From contig NZ_CP021358.1 in assembly GCF_002157205.1 (NCBI RefSeq), forward strand, positions 1,922,001 through 1,986,000: a stretch of 64,000 nt of DNA, given 5' to 3'. This document shows positions 38,151 through 47,733 of the stretch, piece by piece. Source of the DNA: Kushneria marisflavi (GTDB taxonomy: Bacteria; Pseudomonadota; Gammaproteobacteria; Pseudomonadales; Halomonadaceae). Within the stretch, counting starts at the first letter, position 1. Each line of letters starts with the position of its first letter. The position numbers were made by a program, and so were the translations under genes. The notes under the pieces are model-generated. The model made no database searches. It was not told the DNA's origin and saw nothing but the letters and a program-made list of their open reading frames with translations.

Positions 38151-38909
38151 TCAGCCCAGATGCTCGATAATTCCGGCGATACATTCCTTCAAAATGAGGC
38201 TGCCCTTTTCCGAGGTAGCCGGCACTGGCGAGGACAGCGTACCGGACTGCGGTACCCACGAAGCGTCGGAAGGGAATACATCGTAGGGCGGGAACTGTGC
38301 CGGCTCGATGTGTACCGCCTTTGACATGTCGACCAGCTGGGGATAAATGTTCAGCATGATCGACGTTTCCAGTACGCCGCCGTGTTCGACGGCCCAACCG
38401 GTAAAGCCCTCGGGAAACACCTTTGTAATGGTCGCCTCGCTGATAAAATCCCAGTAGGAGAGCAGATAGACCCTGACCTCTATATTGCGCAACCTGCACT
38501 GTTTAACCAGCTTGTCGGCTGCCTCGCACAGAAACATCGAATTTTCGAAATGGCCGTTGATCAGGATGAATTCACGGTTGCCGTGTTCCACATAGGCTAT
38601 CAGCACATCGTAGACATAATGCTCAAGCGCATCTCCTGAAACGCAGGTCGTGCCGGGGAAGAAATTGCCCGCCCCCGATTTGACCTGTGACTTGTAGCCA
38701 TAGCTGATGGAAGGTGCCACTAGCATGTGATCACACTGATGTGCGACCTGTTCAGCAATATGATCGGGAATAAGCACATCCGGGTTGAGCGACATATGGG
38801 GGCCGTGCTGCTCGATAGCTCCGATTGGCAGTACTATTTTACAGCCCCCGTTCTGCGTAGCCTCCCGATAAGAGACCCAGTCCATGTTTTCGATCCTGAC
38901 GTTTTTCAT
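38151..38909 (-). CDS. Creatininase (creatinine amidohydrolase)
   Basis: A 252-aa enzyme closely resembling Pseudomonas creatininase. Metal ligands are visible in LPIGAIEQHGPHMSLNPDVL (Glu, His, Asp), LINGHFENSMF (His, Glu) and EHGGVLETSIML (Glu). Other shared blocks are YGYKSQVKSGAGNFFPGTT and FPPYDVFPSD. It opens the creatinine ring to creatine. AAGGA precedes the ATG at 38909; an earlier in-frame ATG adds 38 unrelated residues. It is separated from the BCCT gene by 188 bases. Confidence 0.93.
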   Translation of the reverse strand: MKNVRIENMDWVSYREATQNGGCKIVLPIGAIEQHGPHMSLNPDVLIPDHIAEQVAHQCDHMLVAPSISYGYKSQVKSGAGNFFPGTTCVSGDALEHYVYDVLIAYVEHGNREFILINGHFENSMFLCEAADKLVKQCRLRNIEVRVYLLSYWDFISEATITKVFPEGFTGWAVEHGGVLETSIMLNIYPQLVDMSKAVHIEPAQFPPYDVFPSDASWVPQSGTLSSPVPATSEKGSLILKECIAGIIEHLG

Positions 38910-39097
38910 AACGTTATCCTTTATTTTTTCTTGACCGCGCACCTGGCATCGTGGACCGACTTCCGATCTCGAATCACCAGACGAAAGCCGGTAGCATGTC
39001 ACTGTCGGGCACAGATGCTGCAAATATGGCTCGACGCATCAACAATACTGAAGCAGCAGTGCAGGGCCATGCCTCCAGCACAGCGCTCATCGCAACG

Positions 39098-40813
39098 TCA
39101 GCCCATTCGGCGGCGAGGATTCGGACTTTGTTTGCAACTATCGTTGCCATCCAAGCTCATCACCACGTTGGGATCAGGATCGTTGATGATCTTCTCCAAT
39201 TGTCGGATTGATCGATCCCGCTTCACGAGGCGTCGAATCATGTTGGCAATCATGAGCATAATGACAATGGAGAAAGGGAAGGCGCCGATAATCGTACCAG
39301 TCTGTACCGTATCAACGACGGCGGTCCCCCCCACGGTCAGCAATACCGTGGCTACTGCGGCAATACTGGCTACCAGAACGACCCGAAACATCGCCCCGGC
39401 TCGTTTCGGCGCAGAGACAAAATCCGCCAGTGCATAGGTGCCCGCATCCAGCGAGGTAACGTAGTAGGTAGCCACCAGTACTGTCGCCACAATCAGCAGT
39501 AGCGTGCCGATAAATGGTATCGACTCCAGCATCACGAATAGTCCGCTAGCCACGTTGTCACTGACGGCCGCCGAAATACTCCGCGCTGACTGATCGTCAT
39601 ACAGAATAGCTGTCGAGCCGAGAATACCGATCCATATCATCACTATCAGGGAAGGAATCACAGTCACGCCGATCACAAACTCACGGATAGTTCGACCGCG
39701 CGAGATACGTGCAATGAAGCCAGCCACGAAAGGTGAAAAAGCGATCACCCAGCACCAGATGAACACTGTCCACCAGCCGTTCCAGCTATCCTGCCAAGAG
39801 GTTAGCGGCTGGGGCGTGCTGGAGGCCTCCGTCCAGAAACTCATGCCCACGAAGTTCGTAAAGAAGGTTCCGAAGGTCTGAGTGACGTTGGAAATTAGAA
39901 ACAGCGTAGGCCCGAAGATAAAAACGGCTACCACCAGCACGACGCTGAGAATCGTATTGATCTCGCTGATAATTCTCATGCCCTTGCTAATGCCGAAAAA
40001 CGCTGAGACCGCCGTAATACTGCCCAGTCCGACGATAACGATTAGCCAGGTCAGCGGCGTGGATGGCAGACCGGTGAAAGACGTGAGACCGGAGCTGAAT
40101 TGCATAGCCGCAAAGCCGAACGAGGTGGAAAGGCCCAGAATCGTAGCCATGATGGCCAGCAGCTCAACAACGACACCGGCTCCCCCCTGCATCCATTGAG
40201 GCAGAATATCGACCGTGGCTTCACGAAACGTCAGTGTTTTGCCTAGGTTGTGGTGAGAATAGGCCAGGCATACGGCTACTACGCAATACATAGCCCAAGC
40301 TGTGAATCCCCAGTGGAAATAAGCCCAGACAATGCCACCGTCGGAGATGCTCCCGCCTGCGGTATTTACTACCGGACTGTCGTCTCGCAGCATGATCGGC
40401 TCGGCGACCGACCAGAAGATCAACCCGATGCCCTGCCCGCAGGCAAACAACATCGAATACCAGGCAAAGTTGCTATGCTCCGGTTTTGCGTCAGGGCCCC
40501 CCAAGCGCACTCGCCCGCCAACCTTGCTGAAGACAAGCCAGACACATACTCCCACCGCAAACAGTGAGTACAGGATAAACATCCATGTAAATCGACCGGT
40601 GACAAAGGTACGCATCTCGGAAATCACCGAAGCTACGCTCTCGGGATTAGCAATGACTAGTACGATTAGTGTCAGAATGGCCAGTGGCGGTACGAACTGT
40701 ATGATTAAACGCCCGATGGGCGGCAGATCCTGTCCGATAATTCGCGGAACCTCGATAAACTCCGAAGTACTCGTATCCTCGGGCTTTGGCTTATTTATCT
40801 TGTTGTTAGACAT
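39098..40813 (-). CDS. BCCT family transporter (betaine/carnitine/choline type)
   Basis: A 571-aa protein with twelve hydrophobic segments. Family hallmarks are AVGVCVWLVFSKVGGRVRLG near residue 65, the FHWGFTAWAMYC segment (about 150-165), and WTVFIWCWVIAFSPFVAGFIARISRGRT near 345 that includes part of the Trp box. The N- and C-terminal tails are charged and cytoplasmic. GGAGAG lies ahead of the ATG at 40813. It sits between creatininase and creatinase genes, so creatinine or creatine, both quaternary-like guanidino solutes, are candidate substrates. Confidence 0.9.
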   Translation of the reverse strand: MSNNKINKPKPEDTSTSEFIEVPRIIGQDLPPIGRLIIQFVPPLAILTLIVLVIANPESVASVISEMRTFVTGRFTWMFILYSLFAVGVCVWLVFSKVGGRVRLGGPDAKPEHSNFAWYSMLFACGQGIGLIFWSVAEPIMLRDDSPVVNTAGGSISDGGIVWAYFHWGFTAWAMYCVVAVCLAYSHHNLGKTLTFREATVDILPQWMQGGAGVVVELLAIMATILGLSTSFGFAAMQFSSGLTSFTGLPSTPLTWLIVIVGLGSITAVSAFFGISKGMRIISEINTILSVVLVVAVFIFGPTLFLISNVTQTFGTFFTNFVGMSFWTEASSTPQPLTSWQDSWNGWWTVFIWCWVIAFSPFVAGFIARISRGRTIREFVIGVTVIPSLIVMIWIGILGSTAILYDDQSARSISAAVSDNVASGLFVMLESIPFIGTLLLIVATVLVATYYVTSLDAGTYALADFVSAPKRAGAMFRVVLVASIAAVATVLLTVGGTAVVDTVQTGTIIGAFPFSIVIMLMIANMIRRLVKRDRSIRQLEKIINDPDPNVVMSLDGNDSCKQSPNPRRRMG

Positions 40814-41016
40814 TGCTTTCTCTCCACCGTAATGTCCGCATGGATCGCAATAACGCTGCGGCTACCCTGTCATGCATTGCAAATGATCGCCTGTTTTCCC
40901 CAGTCCAGCTCGACTTGTCATTCCGAACAGAACAACCAGCCGATACTTCATTTTTCAAGAAGCTACAAGTGCAATATCATGAAAACTCGTTGCTCCCATC
41001 GCTGATGGAGAGGACA

Positions 41017-41038
41017 AAAAGAGGAGCCGGGCTCCCCT
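41017..41038 (-). terminator. Terminator after creatinase
   Basis: On the minus strand AAGGGGAG-CCCGG-CTCCTCTT folds with one mismatch and is followed by TTTTTG, 23 bases past the creatinase stop. It separates creatinase from the BCCT gene. Confidence 0.7.
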
Positions 41039-41060
41039 TGTCTTGTCTCTACACTCTGAC

Positions 41061-42275
41061 TTACTTGATGATGTTGTGCTCAGGGCCATAGGGGAAGCCG
41101 GTGATGTTGTCGGCCCCGCTTTCATTGAGCACCAAGATGTCATGCTCACGATAGCCACCAGCTCCCGGCTGGCCTTCCGGAATCATGATCATTGGCTCCA
41201 TGGATACCACCATGTTGGGCTCCAGCACTGTTTCGATATCTTCGCGGAGCTCTAGTCCAGCTTCACGGCCATAGTAGTGGCTCAGCGTGCCGAAGGAATG
41301 GCCATAGCCGAAGGTGCGATACTTCAGCAGGTCATGTTTAGCGAAAATCTCGTTGAGCTCATGGGCGATATCGCAGCAGCGCACGCCTGGCTTGATAAGC
41401 TCCTGACCTCGCTCATGCACCTCGCAGTTGATCTTCCACAGACGAAGATGTTCATCCGAGGCGTGCTCACAGAACATCGTGCGCTCAAGCGCCGTGTAGT
41501 AGCCGGCAATCATGGGAAAGGTGTTCAAACTTAGAATATCGCCAGGCTGCACCTTGCGACTGGTTACTGGATTGTGGGCACCGTCGGTATTAATACCGGA
41601 CTGGAACCACACCCAAGTATCCATCAGCTCGCCGTGTGGATAGAGCCTAGCGATTTCACGCACCATGGCGCGTTGACCAGCCAACGACACTTCATATTCG
41701 GGCACGCCTGCCTTGATGGCATCGCGCACGGCTTCTCCGCCCACGTCAGCCACGCGCGCACCGTTGCGGATCAGATCAATTTCTTCGTCTGACTTGATCA
41801 TCCGCATCTTCATGGTAGGCACGCCGATGTCGGTAAACTCGACGTTATCCAGAGAATCCTTTAACTTTTTCTGATTTAGAAGCGTAAGATGATCGTACTC
41901 GACCCCGATTCGCTTTTTGCCTTCGCAAAGATTCCTGACAGCCTTGAAAAAATTGTCTTTCTGCCAGTCAGTATAAACAATATTGTCGCCCAGTCGGTTG
42001 CGACGATAGGGCTGGCCGCCGTCGATGTTAGCGGTGATCGTAGTGAAATTATCTTGGGTCACGACCAAGCCATAGTCACGACCAAAGCGGCAATAAACAA
42101 AATCGCTAAAATAATTGATATTATGGTAAGAGGTAAAAACGACTGCATCGATCGAGTTAGATGCCATGTAATCTCTAAGAACTTTTAGCCTATTTTCCAT
42201 TTCAGAGTCGGAGAAAGTAGGCTGAACTTTATTACCATTAGGTATTTCAATCAGGGATGATAGTTCCAATGACAT
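41061..42275 (-). CDS. Creatinase (creatine amidinohydrolase)
   Basis: A 404-aa enzyme of the pita-bread M24 family, nearly collinear with Pseudomonas creatinase. Shared blocks are VFTSYHNINYFSDFVYC, ANIDGGQPYRRN, the catalytic His region WFQSGINTDGAHNPVT, FPMIAGYYTALERT and GYGHSFGTLSHYYGREAG. It splits creatine to sarcosine and urea. Unlike M24 peptidases the metal ligands are not conserved, as expected for creatinase. The ectoine hydrolase DoeA is a relative but lacks these blocks. It is divergent from a LysR gene and ends in its own terminator. Confidence 0.95.
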   Translation of the reverse strand: MSLELSSLIEIPNGNKVQPTFSDSEMENRLKVLRDYMASNSIDAVVFTSYHNINYFSDFVYCRFGRDYGLVVTQDNFTTITANIDGGQPYRRNRLGDNIVYTDWQKDNFFKAVRNLCEGKKRIGVEYDHLTLLNQKKLKDSLDNVEFTDIGVPTMKMRMIKSDEEIDLIRNGARVADVGGEAVRDAIKAGVPEYEVSLAGQRAMVREIARLYPHGELMDTWVWFQSGINTDGAHNPVTSRKVQPGDILSLNTFPMIAGYYTALERTMFCEHASDEHLRLWKINCEVHERGQELIKPGVRCCDIAHELNEIFAKHDLLKYRTFGYGHSFGTLSHYYGREAGLELREDIETVLEPNMVVSMEPMIMIPEGQPGAGGYREHDILVLNESGADNITGFPYGPEHNIIK

Positions 42276-42391
42276 AACACGCTCTCCAAAATTTTTTAGC
42301 CTGTCGCTATCTTTCTTGACAAGTTCACTAACTCAAGAACCTGTCTACATCAAAAGATTTCACGACCCCGCCAACAAGAACAGTCAGCAAT

Positions 42392-42409
42392 ACAAATGCA
42401 GGCATTTGT
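42392..42409. promoter_or_regulatory. 18-bp palindrome between creatinase and its LysR neighbour
   Basis: ACAAATGC at 42392-42399 and GCATTTGT at 42402-42409 are perfect inverted arms around 2 bases. It lies in the 365-base divergent gap, about 120 bases upstream of creatinase, where a LysR protein would bind. Otherwise the gap holds no gene. Confidence 0.45.
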
Positions 42410-42640
42410 CGAAAAAATAATGAAACATATCAATCGTTTATGCGCCAAAACTGGTAGCCAACCACTCATTGGTCGAAAATCCAATCTGCAAAAACTGTCA
42501 ATCCGCCACAGTTGAGCGGCGCACTCGAAAAACACTGTGCCAAGAAAAACTTTTTCATCCTCGACAAATTGTTAGTATCGGCGTGCCTTATCGGTAAGTT
42601 ACAGTAATGAATTAAATATCCGACATGTCAGGGCTGTTCA

Positions 42641-43543
42641 ATGAAAAACATACCCACAGACTTGCTTCGTACTTTTACAACGATTAAGGACTTGAACGGT
42701 TTTACATCAGCGGGGGACGCATTAGGACGATCCCAACCGGCCATTAGCTTACAAATCAAAAAACTTGAAATACTGCTTAATACGCAGATATTTGTAAGAG
42801 GTTCTCATCTAGAGCTAACAGCGGATGGTGAGGAGCTATACAAACTTGCAGCCCAGATTCTTCAACTGAATGATTCATTAATTGAAAAATTTCATAGCGA
42901 TACTGTCTATGGAAAGATTAAACTAGGGATTCCCAACGATTATGAGCTTGCTTTTTTACCCGAAATAATCAAAGGACTTACAAATAGATATCCTAATATT
43001 CTAATCGAAGTTGACTGTGATATAAGCAAAAACATATATCAAAAGTTCCAAAAGCATCAATTTGATATTTGCTTGGCAATGCAGCCCCTAGAAGAGTTTT
43101 CAGGTTTTTCACCTGAAAACTATTTAATCGAAGAGCTAAAGTGGGGATATACGCAAAATCTATCATTACAAGGAAAAGAACTGCCGCTGGTAACCTATCC
43201 TAACGGATGTTTATATCGAAAAATCACTGAAAAAGCACTGACTGATGCTAATATCCCTTTTCGAATCGTTTACACCAGTCCTAGCCTGCTGGGCATAGTT
43301 TCAGCAGTTGAGAAAGGACTGGGTATAACTGCAATGGCCCGGTCTGTTATTCCTAGGCAACTCACAAGCAATACCTTTTTATCAGAAGACCTTCCAAATA
43401 TGGATAAGGTAGGAGTTGGTTTTTATTATAGAGAATCAGAGCTCACATCTGCAGGTAAACTTACACTGGATTATCTGAGAGCAGGTTTGCGAAGCTTAAG
43501 AGTAGATGACTTACCGATAGAGCTCTCCAAATATTGTTCATAA
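42641..43543 (+). CDS. LysR family regulator divergent to creatinase
   Basis: A 300-aa protein with an N-terminal winged helix (LLRTFTTIKDLNGFTSAGDALGRSQPAISLQIKKLE) and a LysR effector domain (about 90-290). It is oriented away from creatinase across a shared promoter region, the classic arrangement for a LysR activator of the divergent gene. The gene is much more AT-rich than the creatinase itself, which suggests it came from a different source. The effector is not known; creatine or creatinine would fit. Confidence 0.88.
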   Translation: MKNIPTDLLRTFTTIKDLNGFTSAGDALGRSQPAISLQIKKLEILLNTQIFVRGSHLELTADGEELYKLAAQILQLNDSLIEKFHSDTVYGKIKLGIPNDYELAFLPEIIKGLTNRYPNILIEVDCDISKNIYQKFQKHQFDICLAMQPLEEFSGFSPENYLIEELKWGYTQNLSLQGKELPLVTYPNGCLYRKITEKALTDANIPFRIVYTSPSLLGIVSAVEKGLGITAMARSVIPRQLTSNTFLSEDLPNMDKVGVGFYYRESELTSAGKLTLDYLRAGLRSLRVDDLPIELSKYCS

Positions 43544-43586
43544 CAATGTCAGTAAATAGCACACCTTTTGGTTGCTTTTTATGAAA

Positions 43587-43859
43587 TTAACACTCGACTC
43601 GAGGCTCATGCTTCTCATTGAAAACTCTATTTAAAGACAACTGAAAAACGCAATATTTTTCCTTGAGCATTGACAGCTCTTTTATAAAATAATCTATAGA
43701 CAGCTCATTCATTTCAAACTTTAAACCAATCACGCTCAATCCCAGAAAAGAAAATTCGTAGACCTCCAGAACATGAAAAGATGCTTCTGCATCTTTTCTT
43801 AACTCTTGCAAGTTACTATTTCCTTGAGATGACTGAAAAACAGCCTGTATAATAGCCAT
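43587..43859 (-). CDS. Hypothetical protein, 90 aa
   Basis: A 90-codon frame with AAGGA just ahead of an ATG at 43859; a TTG at 43898 is the longer alternative. There is no signal peptide or membrane helix, and I recognise no family. Composition is protein-like (MLKEKYCVFQLSLNRVF) but AT-rich as in the neighbouring LysR gene. It converges with that LysR gene. Confidence 0.4.
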   Translation of the reverse strand: MAIIQAVFQSSQGNSNLQELRKDAEASFHVLEVYEFSFLGLSVIGLKFEMNELSIDYFIKELSMLKEKYCVFQLSLNRVFNEKHEPRVEC

Positions 43860-44483
43860 TAAAACGTCCTTAGAATCTGTAATATTATTGTGCTGCAAAG
43901 TTTTTCATCACTGAAATTTGTATTTTAAATGAGCTTATAAGGAAGAGCATCGCGGCCCAAATAATCTATCTAACTTACCAGCCTCAAATATTTCATTTGG
44001 GCAAGAGTACACTAATAACGATTCTTGTCGCGGCACTGAATTGACGATAAATATTTAACTTCATGACAGTTCATAAATAGCATAAAAATATTGATTAGAT
44101 CACCTCTACGCTGGCAAACCATGGTCCGCCAGCGTAGAGATAATTGACAAATGCTTAATCTCATTTTCTGGATGCTGTGTTGAGGAGCGAGATAGCGCAA
44201 TCTACGGGGCGCTACAAGTCATGAAAGACCGTTTACCAGTGCTTGAACAGTGGTGTGACGACGGTACTTTCGATCAAATTCTAATGCGCCTGCTCCTTTG
44301 CTTGCTTGAGAATGGGGAGGTATGGACGTAGGCAGCCCATCGGCGTAACGCCGCCTGAACCACTGCGTTGTGTTCCTATAACCCAATGCGTTAAGTCCAA
44401 CAAAGGAAGGCAACATGGGCTCTCTTCAAGTGGCTTCCTCAGTAAGGACTTGATCATCAATATCCATTGCCCACTTTGACATC
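43860..44483. other. Intergenic region with a strong inverted repeat
   Basis: No supported gene. CTCTACGCTGGC at 44104-44115 and GCCAGCGTAGAG at 44128-44139 form a perfect 12-bp stem with a 12-base loop. Short frames at 44219-44416 on both strands have no family match and may be remnants of a lost gene. Confidence 0.4.
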
Positions 44484-45377
44484 CTATAACGTCATTGTGT
44501 CACTGCGCGCCAAGCAAAATTCAGTAAACCGTTTGATCAACGGGCTGCGGTACTTGTCGCGATGCAGCACCAGACTGAACTCGCGCGTCATGTCCAAGTC
44601 CAGTGCCACCCTGATCAGCCTGCCGTCATACAGCGCATGACGAGCTTCAAGTGTCGACACGCAGGTGAGGCCCAGACCTACCGCCGCAGCATTAATGATG
44701 GCCTCCGCCGAGTTGATCTCCATACCCAGCTGCCACTGCGGCAGTCTGGGGGCAATAAAGCGCATGAACTGCTCGCGTGTTCCTGACCCAGGCTCGCGCA
44801 ACAGCCAGTCGTAGCCGACCAGATCGGTAATTTCGATATTGTCCCGACGAGCCAACGGATGCTCAGGAGAGCACACAATCAGCATGTGATCCTGACACCA
44901 CGGCACCACGTCAAAGCACTCATCGACGACACGCCCCTCGATCAGGCCGATATCCAGCTCGAACAATTCCAATGCGCGACAGATAGCAGCGCTGTTGGCA
45001 ATGTTCACACGCTGATCGCGATGTCCAGTGTCGATACGAAAATCGCTTAATAGTGCCGGTAGCAGCTGATGGCCGATCGTGTAGCTGGCGCCGACATGCA
45101 GCTGCCCACCCAGAGCTTCATTATCAAAAAGCTGATCGATCGCATCGCTGCGAGCCAGTAGCTCGTCGGCCATGGGCAACAGACGACGCCCTTGATCGTT
45201 GAGATAAAGACGATTGCGATGACGATCGAACAATGTCCGATCGCACTGCTTTTCCAGCTCCGAAAGCGCCACGCTGACGGCCGGTTTGGTCAGAAAAAGG
45301 GATGCTGCAGCGGCTGTCAGGGTTCGCTCACGGGCCACGGTGGTAAAAACCTGTAGCTGGCGCAGGGTCACGGCCAT
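44484..45377 (-). CDS. LysR family regulator divergent to TDT transporter
   Basis: A 297-aa protein with the LysR helix-turn-helix at the N-terminus (LRQLQVFTTVARERTLTAAAASLFLTKPAVSVALSELEK) and an effector domain with the LREPGSGTREQF loop seen in CysB/CbbR/YeiE-like members. I chose the ATG at 45377 (MAVTLRQLQV). It is divergent from the TDT transporter across about 110 AT-rich bases with repeated GTTAAA-type elements, so it probably controls that transporter. Confidence 0.9.
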   Translation of the reverse strand: MAVTLRQLQVFTTVARERTLTAAAASLFLTKPAVSVALSELEKQCDRTLFDRHRNRLYLNDQGRRLLPMADELLARSDAIDQLFDNEALGGQLHVGASYTIGHQLLPALLSDFRIDTGHRDQRVNIANSAAICRALELFELDIGLIEGRVVDECFDVVPWCQDHMLIVCSPEHPLARRDNIEITDLVGYDWLLREPGSGTREQFMRFIAPRLPQWQLGMEINSAEAIINAAAVGLGLTCVSTLEARHALYDGRLIRVALDLDMTREFSLVLHRDKYRSPLIKRFTEFCLARSDTMTL

Positions 45378-45488
45378 GATCACCCTCAAGAATGTTAAAT
45401 TTTAATAAACACTGGATGATAAAAGTTAAAATATAACGATAGCGTTTTTTGGCATAAATTGTCTTCATTGTTTTTGAGGAGAGTCTCC

Positions 45489-46466
45489 ATGCCTGCCCTG
45501 TCTCAACAATTGAAGAATGCCCCGACGCCCATGGCCGGTCTGGCACTGGGGATCGCAAGCCTTGGCTGGAGCTGGGAAAGCTTTGCGCTTCTTGGAGGAT
45601 TGGCCCAGCTGACCGGTGCCATCATTGCGGCTTTTTTGCTTCTGATTCTTGGTAGCCGGTTTTTATTCAGCCCAAAATCGCTGCTGGCGGATCTGGCACA
45701 CCCTGTCGTCGGCAGTGTTGTGCCCACCTTTGCCATGGCACTGATGGTGATATCGAAAAGCGTGGGCGAATGGTTAATGCCAGCCGCTGGCGTCATGCTC
45801 TGGCTGATGGCCGTAGCGCTTCACCTTGGCTTTCTTGTGGCCTTCATTGTGCATCGCATCAAGGCGTTTGAACTGCACCATATGGTGCCTGCCTGGTTCG
45901 TGCCGCCGGTCGGCATTATCGTGGCCGATGTGGCGTTTCCCGGCGTTTCGGCATTACAGCCCCTGGCAGTGGGGCTGCTGTATCTGGGTATGATGCTGTA
46001 TGCGGTTTTACTGCCGGTGATGATTTATCGGCTGGTTTTTGCCAGTGAAATTCCCGATCCAGCCAAACCGACCATCGCCATCATGGCGGCCCCTGCCAGC
46101 CTGTCGCTTGCAGGTTATCTCACTGTGACGTCAGATCCTTCACGCTTATTGATCGCCCTATTGGGCGGCATTGCAGTCCTGATGACACTGGTCATCTATC
46201 TGGCTTTCATCAAGTTACTGCGCCTTCCCTATAGCCCAGGCTACGCCGCTTTCACCTTTCCCATGGTCATTGGCGCCACTGCCATGGCAAAAACCGCCGA
46301 TTGGATGACACGGCACGGATTCAGCACCCATGACATCGCCATCATCCATGGTCTGGCCATACTGGAAATCGTGGTGGCCACCATCATCGTGGGCTATGTC
46401 AGCCTGCGCTATCTCCGTGCCTATATGGATATTCAGCGTGAAAGCAATGGTTTGCATGCCGCTTGA
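45489..46466 (+). CDS. TDT family transporter (TehA/SLAC1-like)
   Basis: A 325-aa protein with about ten hydrophobic segments in the tellurite-resistance/dicarboxylate transporter family. TPMAGLALGIASLGWSW at the N-terminus is the family opening, and FTFPMVIGATAMAKTADWM lies near residue 260. Members are anion channels or exporters of sulfite, malate or other anions. The ATG at 45489 follows GAGGAGAG; an upstream in-frame start adds 10 residues. It is divergent from a CysB-like LysR protein, which could fit sulfite export, but this is inference. Confidence 0.87.
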   Translation: MPALSQQLKNAPTPMAGLALGIASLGWSWESFALLGGLAQLTGAIIAAFLLLILGSRFLFSPKSLLADLAHPVVGSVVPTFAMALMVISKSVGEWLMPAAGVMLWLMAVALHLGFLVAFIVHRIKAFELHHMVPAWFVPPVGIIVADVAFPGVSALQPLAVGLLYLGMMLYAVLLPVMIYRLVFASEIPDPAKPTIAIMAAPASLSLAGYLTVTSDPSRLLIALLGGIAVLMTLVIYLAFIKLLRLPYSPGYAAFTFPMVIGATAMAKTADWMTRHGFSTHDIAIIHGLAILEIVVATIIVGYVSLRYLRAYMDIQRESNGLHAA

Positions 46467-46645
46467 CGAGCAGCCCGGGCGCTGGGAAGCACGTCCAGGC
46501 AATGACACAGGGTCAAATACAGGGCACGCCATGGCTGAATTTTTCAGCCGACCTCAACCGCTGCGGTTTTGCGGCGCTCCTCGCTCACGCCTGCTTTCAG
46601 TAGTTCGGACCATAGAAATGGCTGTTTGCCACCGGATATCAATCA

Positions 46646-47056
46646 TTATCGATGATATTGCCCGGCAGCTTCAGGCTGAAAAAGCAGGGCATCGACGCGC
46701 AAACAAACCTGTTCTCCATTAGGGAGAGTCCAGTCGATGGTACTCCCTACCTTCAACCCCAGCAGTGCCGCCCCGATGGGCGCCATGACGGATAACCCAT
46801 TTTCATTACTTGAAAGCGCATGAGGATAAACCAGGGTGCGCGTCATCTGCTTATCACGATTTATGTCGGTAAACATGACACTACTGTTCATGCTGACAAC
46901 GTCATCCGGAATATTTTCAGGCTCGACCTGCTCACAGCGCTCAAGCTCTATCTCCAGCGCCTCGGCAACAGGTATATCCTGTTTATCGGCATCGTCGATC
47001 AGGCGCTGCAAGCGCTCAGCATCCAGTCGGTTAATGATAATGGGAGGGCGCGCCAC
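46646..47056 (-). CDS. rnk: Rnk, nucleoside diphosphate kinase regulator (GreA/GreB-like)
   Basis: A 136-aa protein equal in length to E. coli Rnk. It has RPPIIINRLDAERLQRL at the N-terminus, ENIPDDVVSMNSSVMF, RTLVYPHAL and the C-terminal SVMAPIGAALLGLKVGSTIDW. Rnk binds RNA polymerase in the secondary channel region without cleavage-factor activity. The start is a GTG at 47056 with GGAG 9 bases upstream, matching E. coli; an ATG further upstream adds 12 residues. It stands alone. Confidence 0.93.
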   Translation of the reverse strand: MARPPIIINRLDAERLQRLIDDADKQDIPVAEALEIELERCEQVEPENIPDDVVSMNSSVMFTDINRDKQMTRTLVYPHALSSNENGLSVMAPIGAALLGLKVGSTIDWTLPNGEQVCLRVDALLFQPEAAGQYHR

Positions 47057-47318
47057 GGGGTTATCTCCAAACAGAACAGAAAATATCAGCATCGCTGTGT
47101 TTCGAGCTGGCTTTCGTGAAAAGCCATACTCTGCCAGAAGAGGCAGTGTACTCCTTTTTCCAGCGGCAATGGCCTGAAGTATTTACTGCCTGTATTCCCG
47201 AAAAAATCTGTTTTTTATCACCTGTCCAAACGAGTCAAATACCCTCGCATTTGGCTGGTGCTATAAGTTATTCGATAAAGTCGTACGGTCAGCTGCTTTT
47301 CTGACAGCGCTTGTATTT

Positions 47319-47708
47319 TCACTTTTTAGTATTTTTTGAAGTGGTAGCAGCGTAAGCGATGATTTCAATGAGCATCTCGGGGCGAGCAAAACCACAAACA
47401 ATCATTGCTGCCCGATTCGGATAGGGAGGGTCAACGTAATCGGCATAGACACGATTGACGGTTGCCAAATGATCTCGATCAGTCACGTAGATCAATACCT
47501 GCGTCAACTCTGCTGCTTCGTCGGCACAGGATAAAGTATGTTTTAGATTTTCCAGCGTCTGCCGAGCTTGCGCCTCGATACCTCCTTCAACAACATTGCC
47601 GTCCCGGTCGATGGGTATCTGAGTCGTGAAAAGGATGCCGTTACCAATCACCGCCCACTCCAGCGGGGCGCGGGCGGCAAACAGTTCGGTTTTAACACTT
47701 TCGATCAT
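47319..47708 (-). CDS. RidA family protein
   Basis: A 129-aa protein with the RidA/YjgF fold. The segments LFTTQIPIDRDGNVVEGGIEAQARQTLENLK and YPNRAAMIVCGFARPEMLIEIIAYA carry the conserved Arg (NRAAM) and the Glu (IEIIA) of active enamine/imine deaminases. Such enzymes clear reactive imines made by amine-oxidising or PLP enzymes. AAGGA precedes the ATG at 47708. It is the last gene of the operon that starts with aldehyde dehydrogenase at 54309. Confidence 0.88.
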   Translation of the reverse strand: MIESVKTELFAARAPLEWAVIGNGILFTTQIPIDRDGNVVEGGIEAQARQTLENLKHTLSCADEAAELTQVLIYVTDRDHLATVNRVYADYVDPPYPNRAAMIVCGFARPEMLIEIIAYAATTSKNTKK

Positions 47709-47733
47709 GAGGTTTTTCCTTGTTACGCTGGAT

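Noticed and set aside
44104..44139. Possible integron attC site
   Set aside because: The ends lack the conserved RYYYAAC/GTTRRRY core sites and no integron integrase or cassette is present.
44219..44416. 65-codon minus-strand frame suggestive of a transposase fragment
   Set aside because: I could not match it to a named insertion sequence family and no inverted ends were found.
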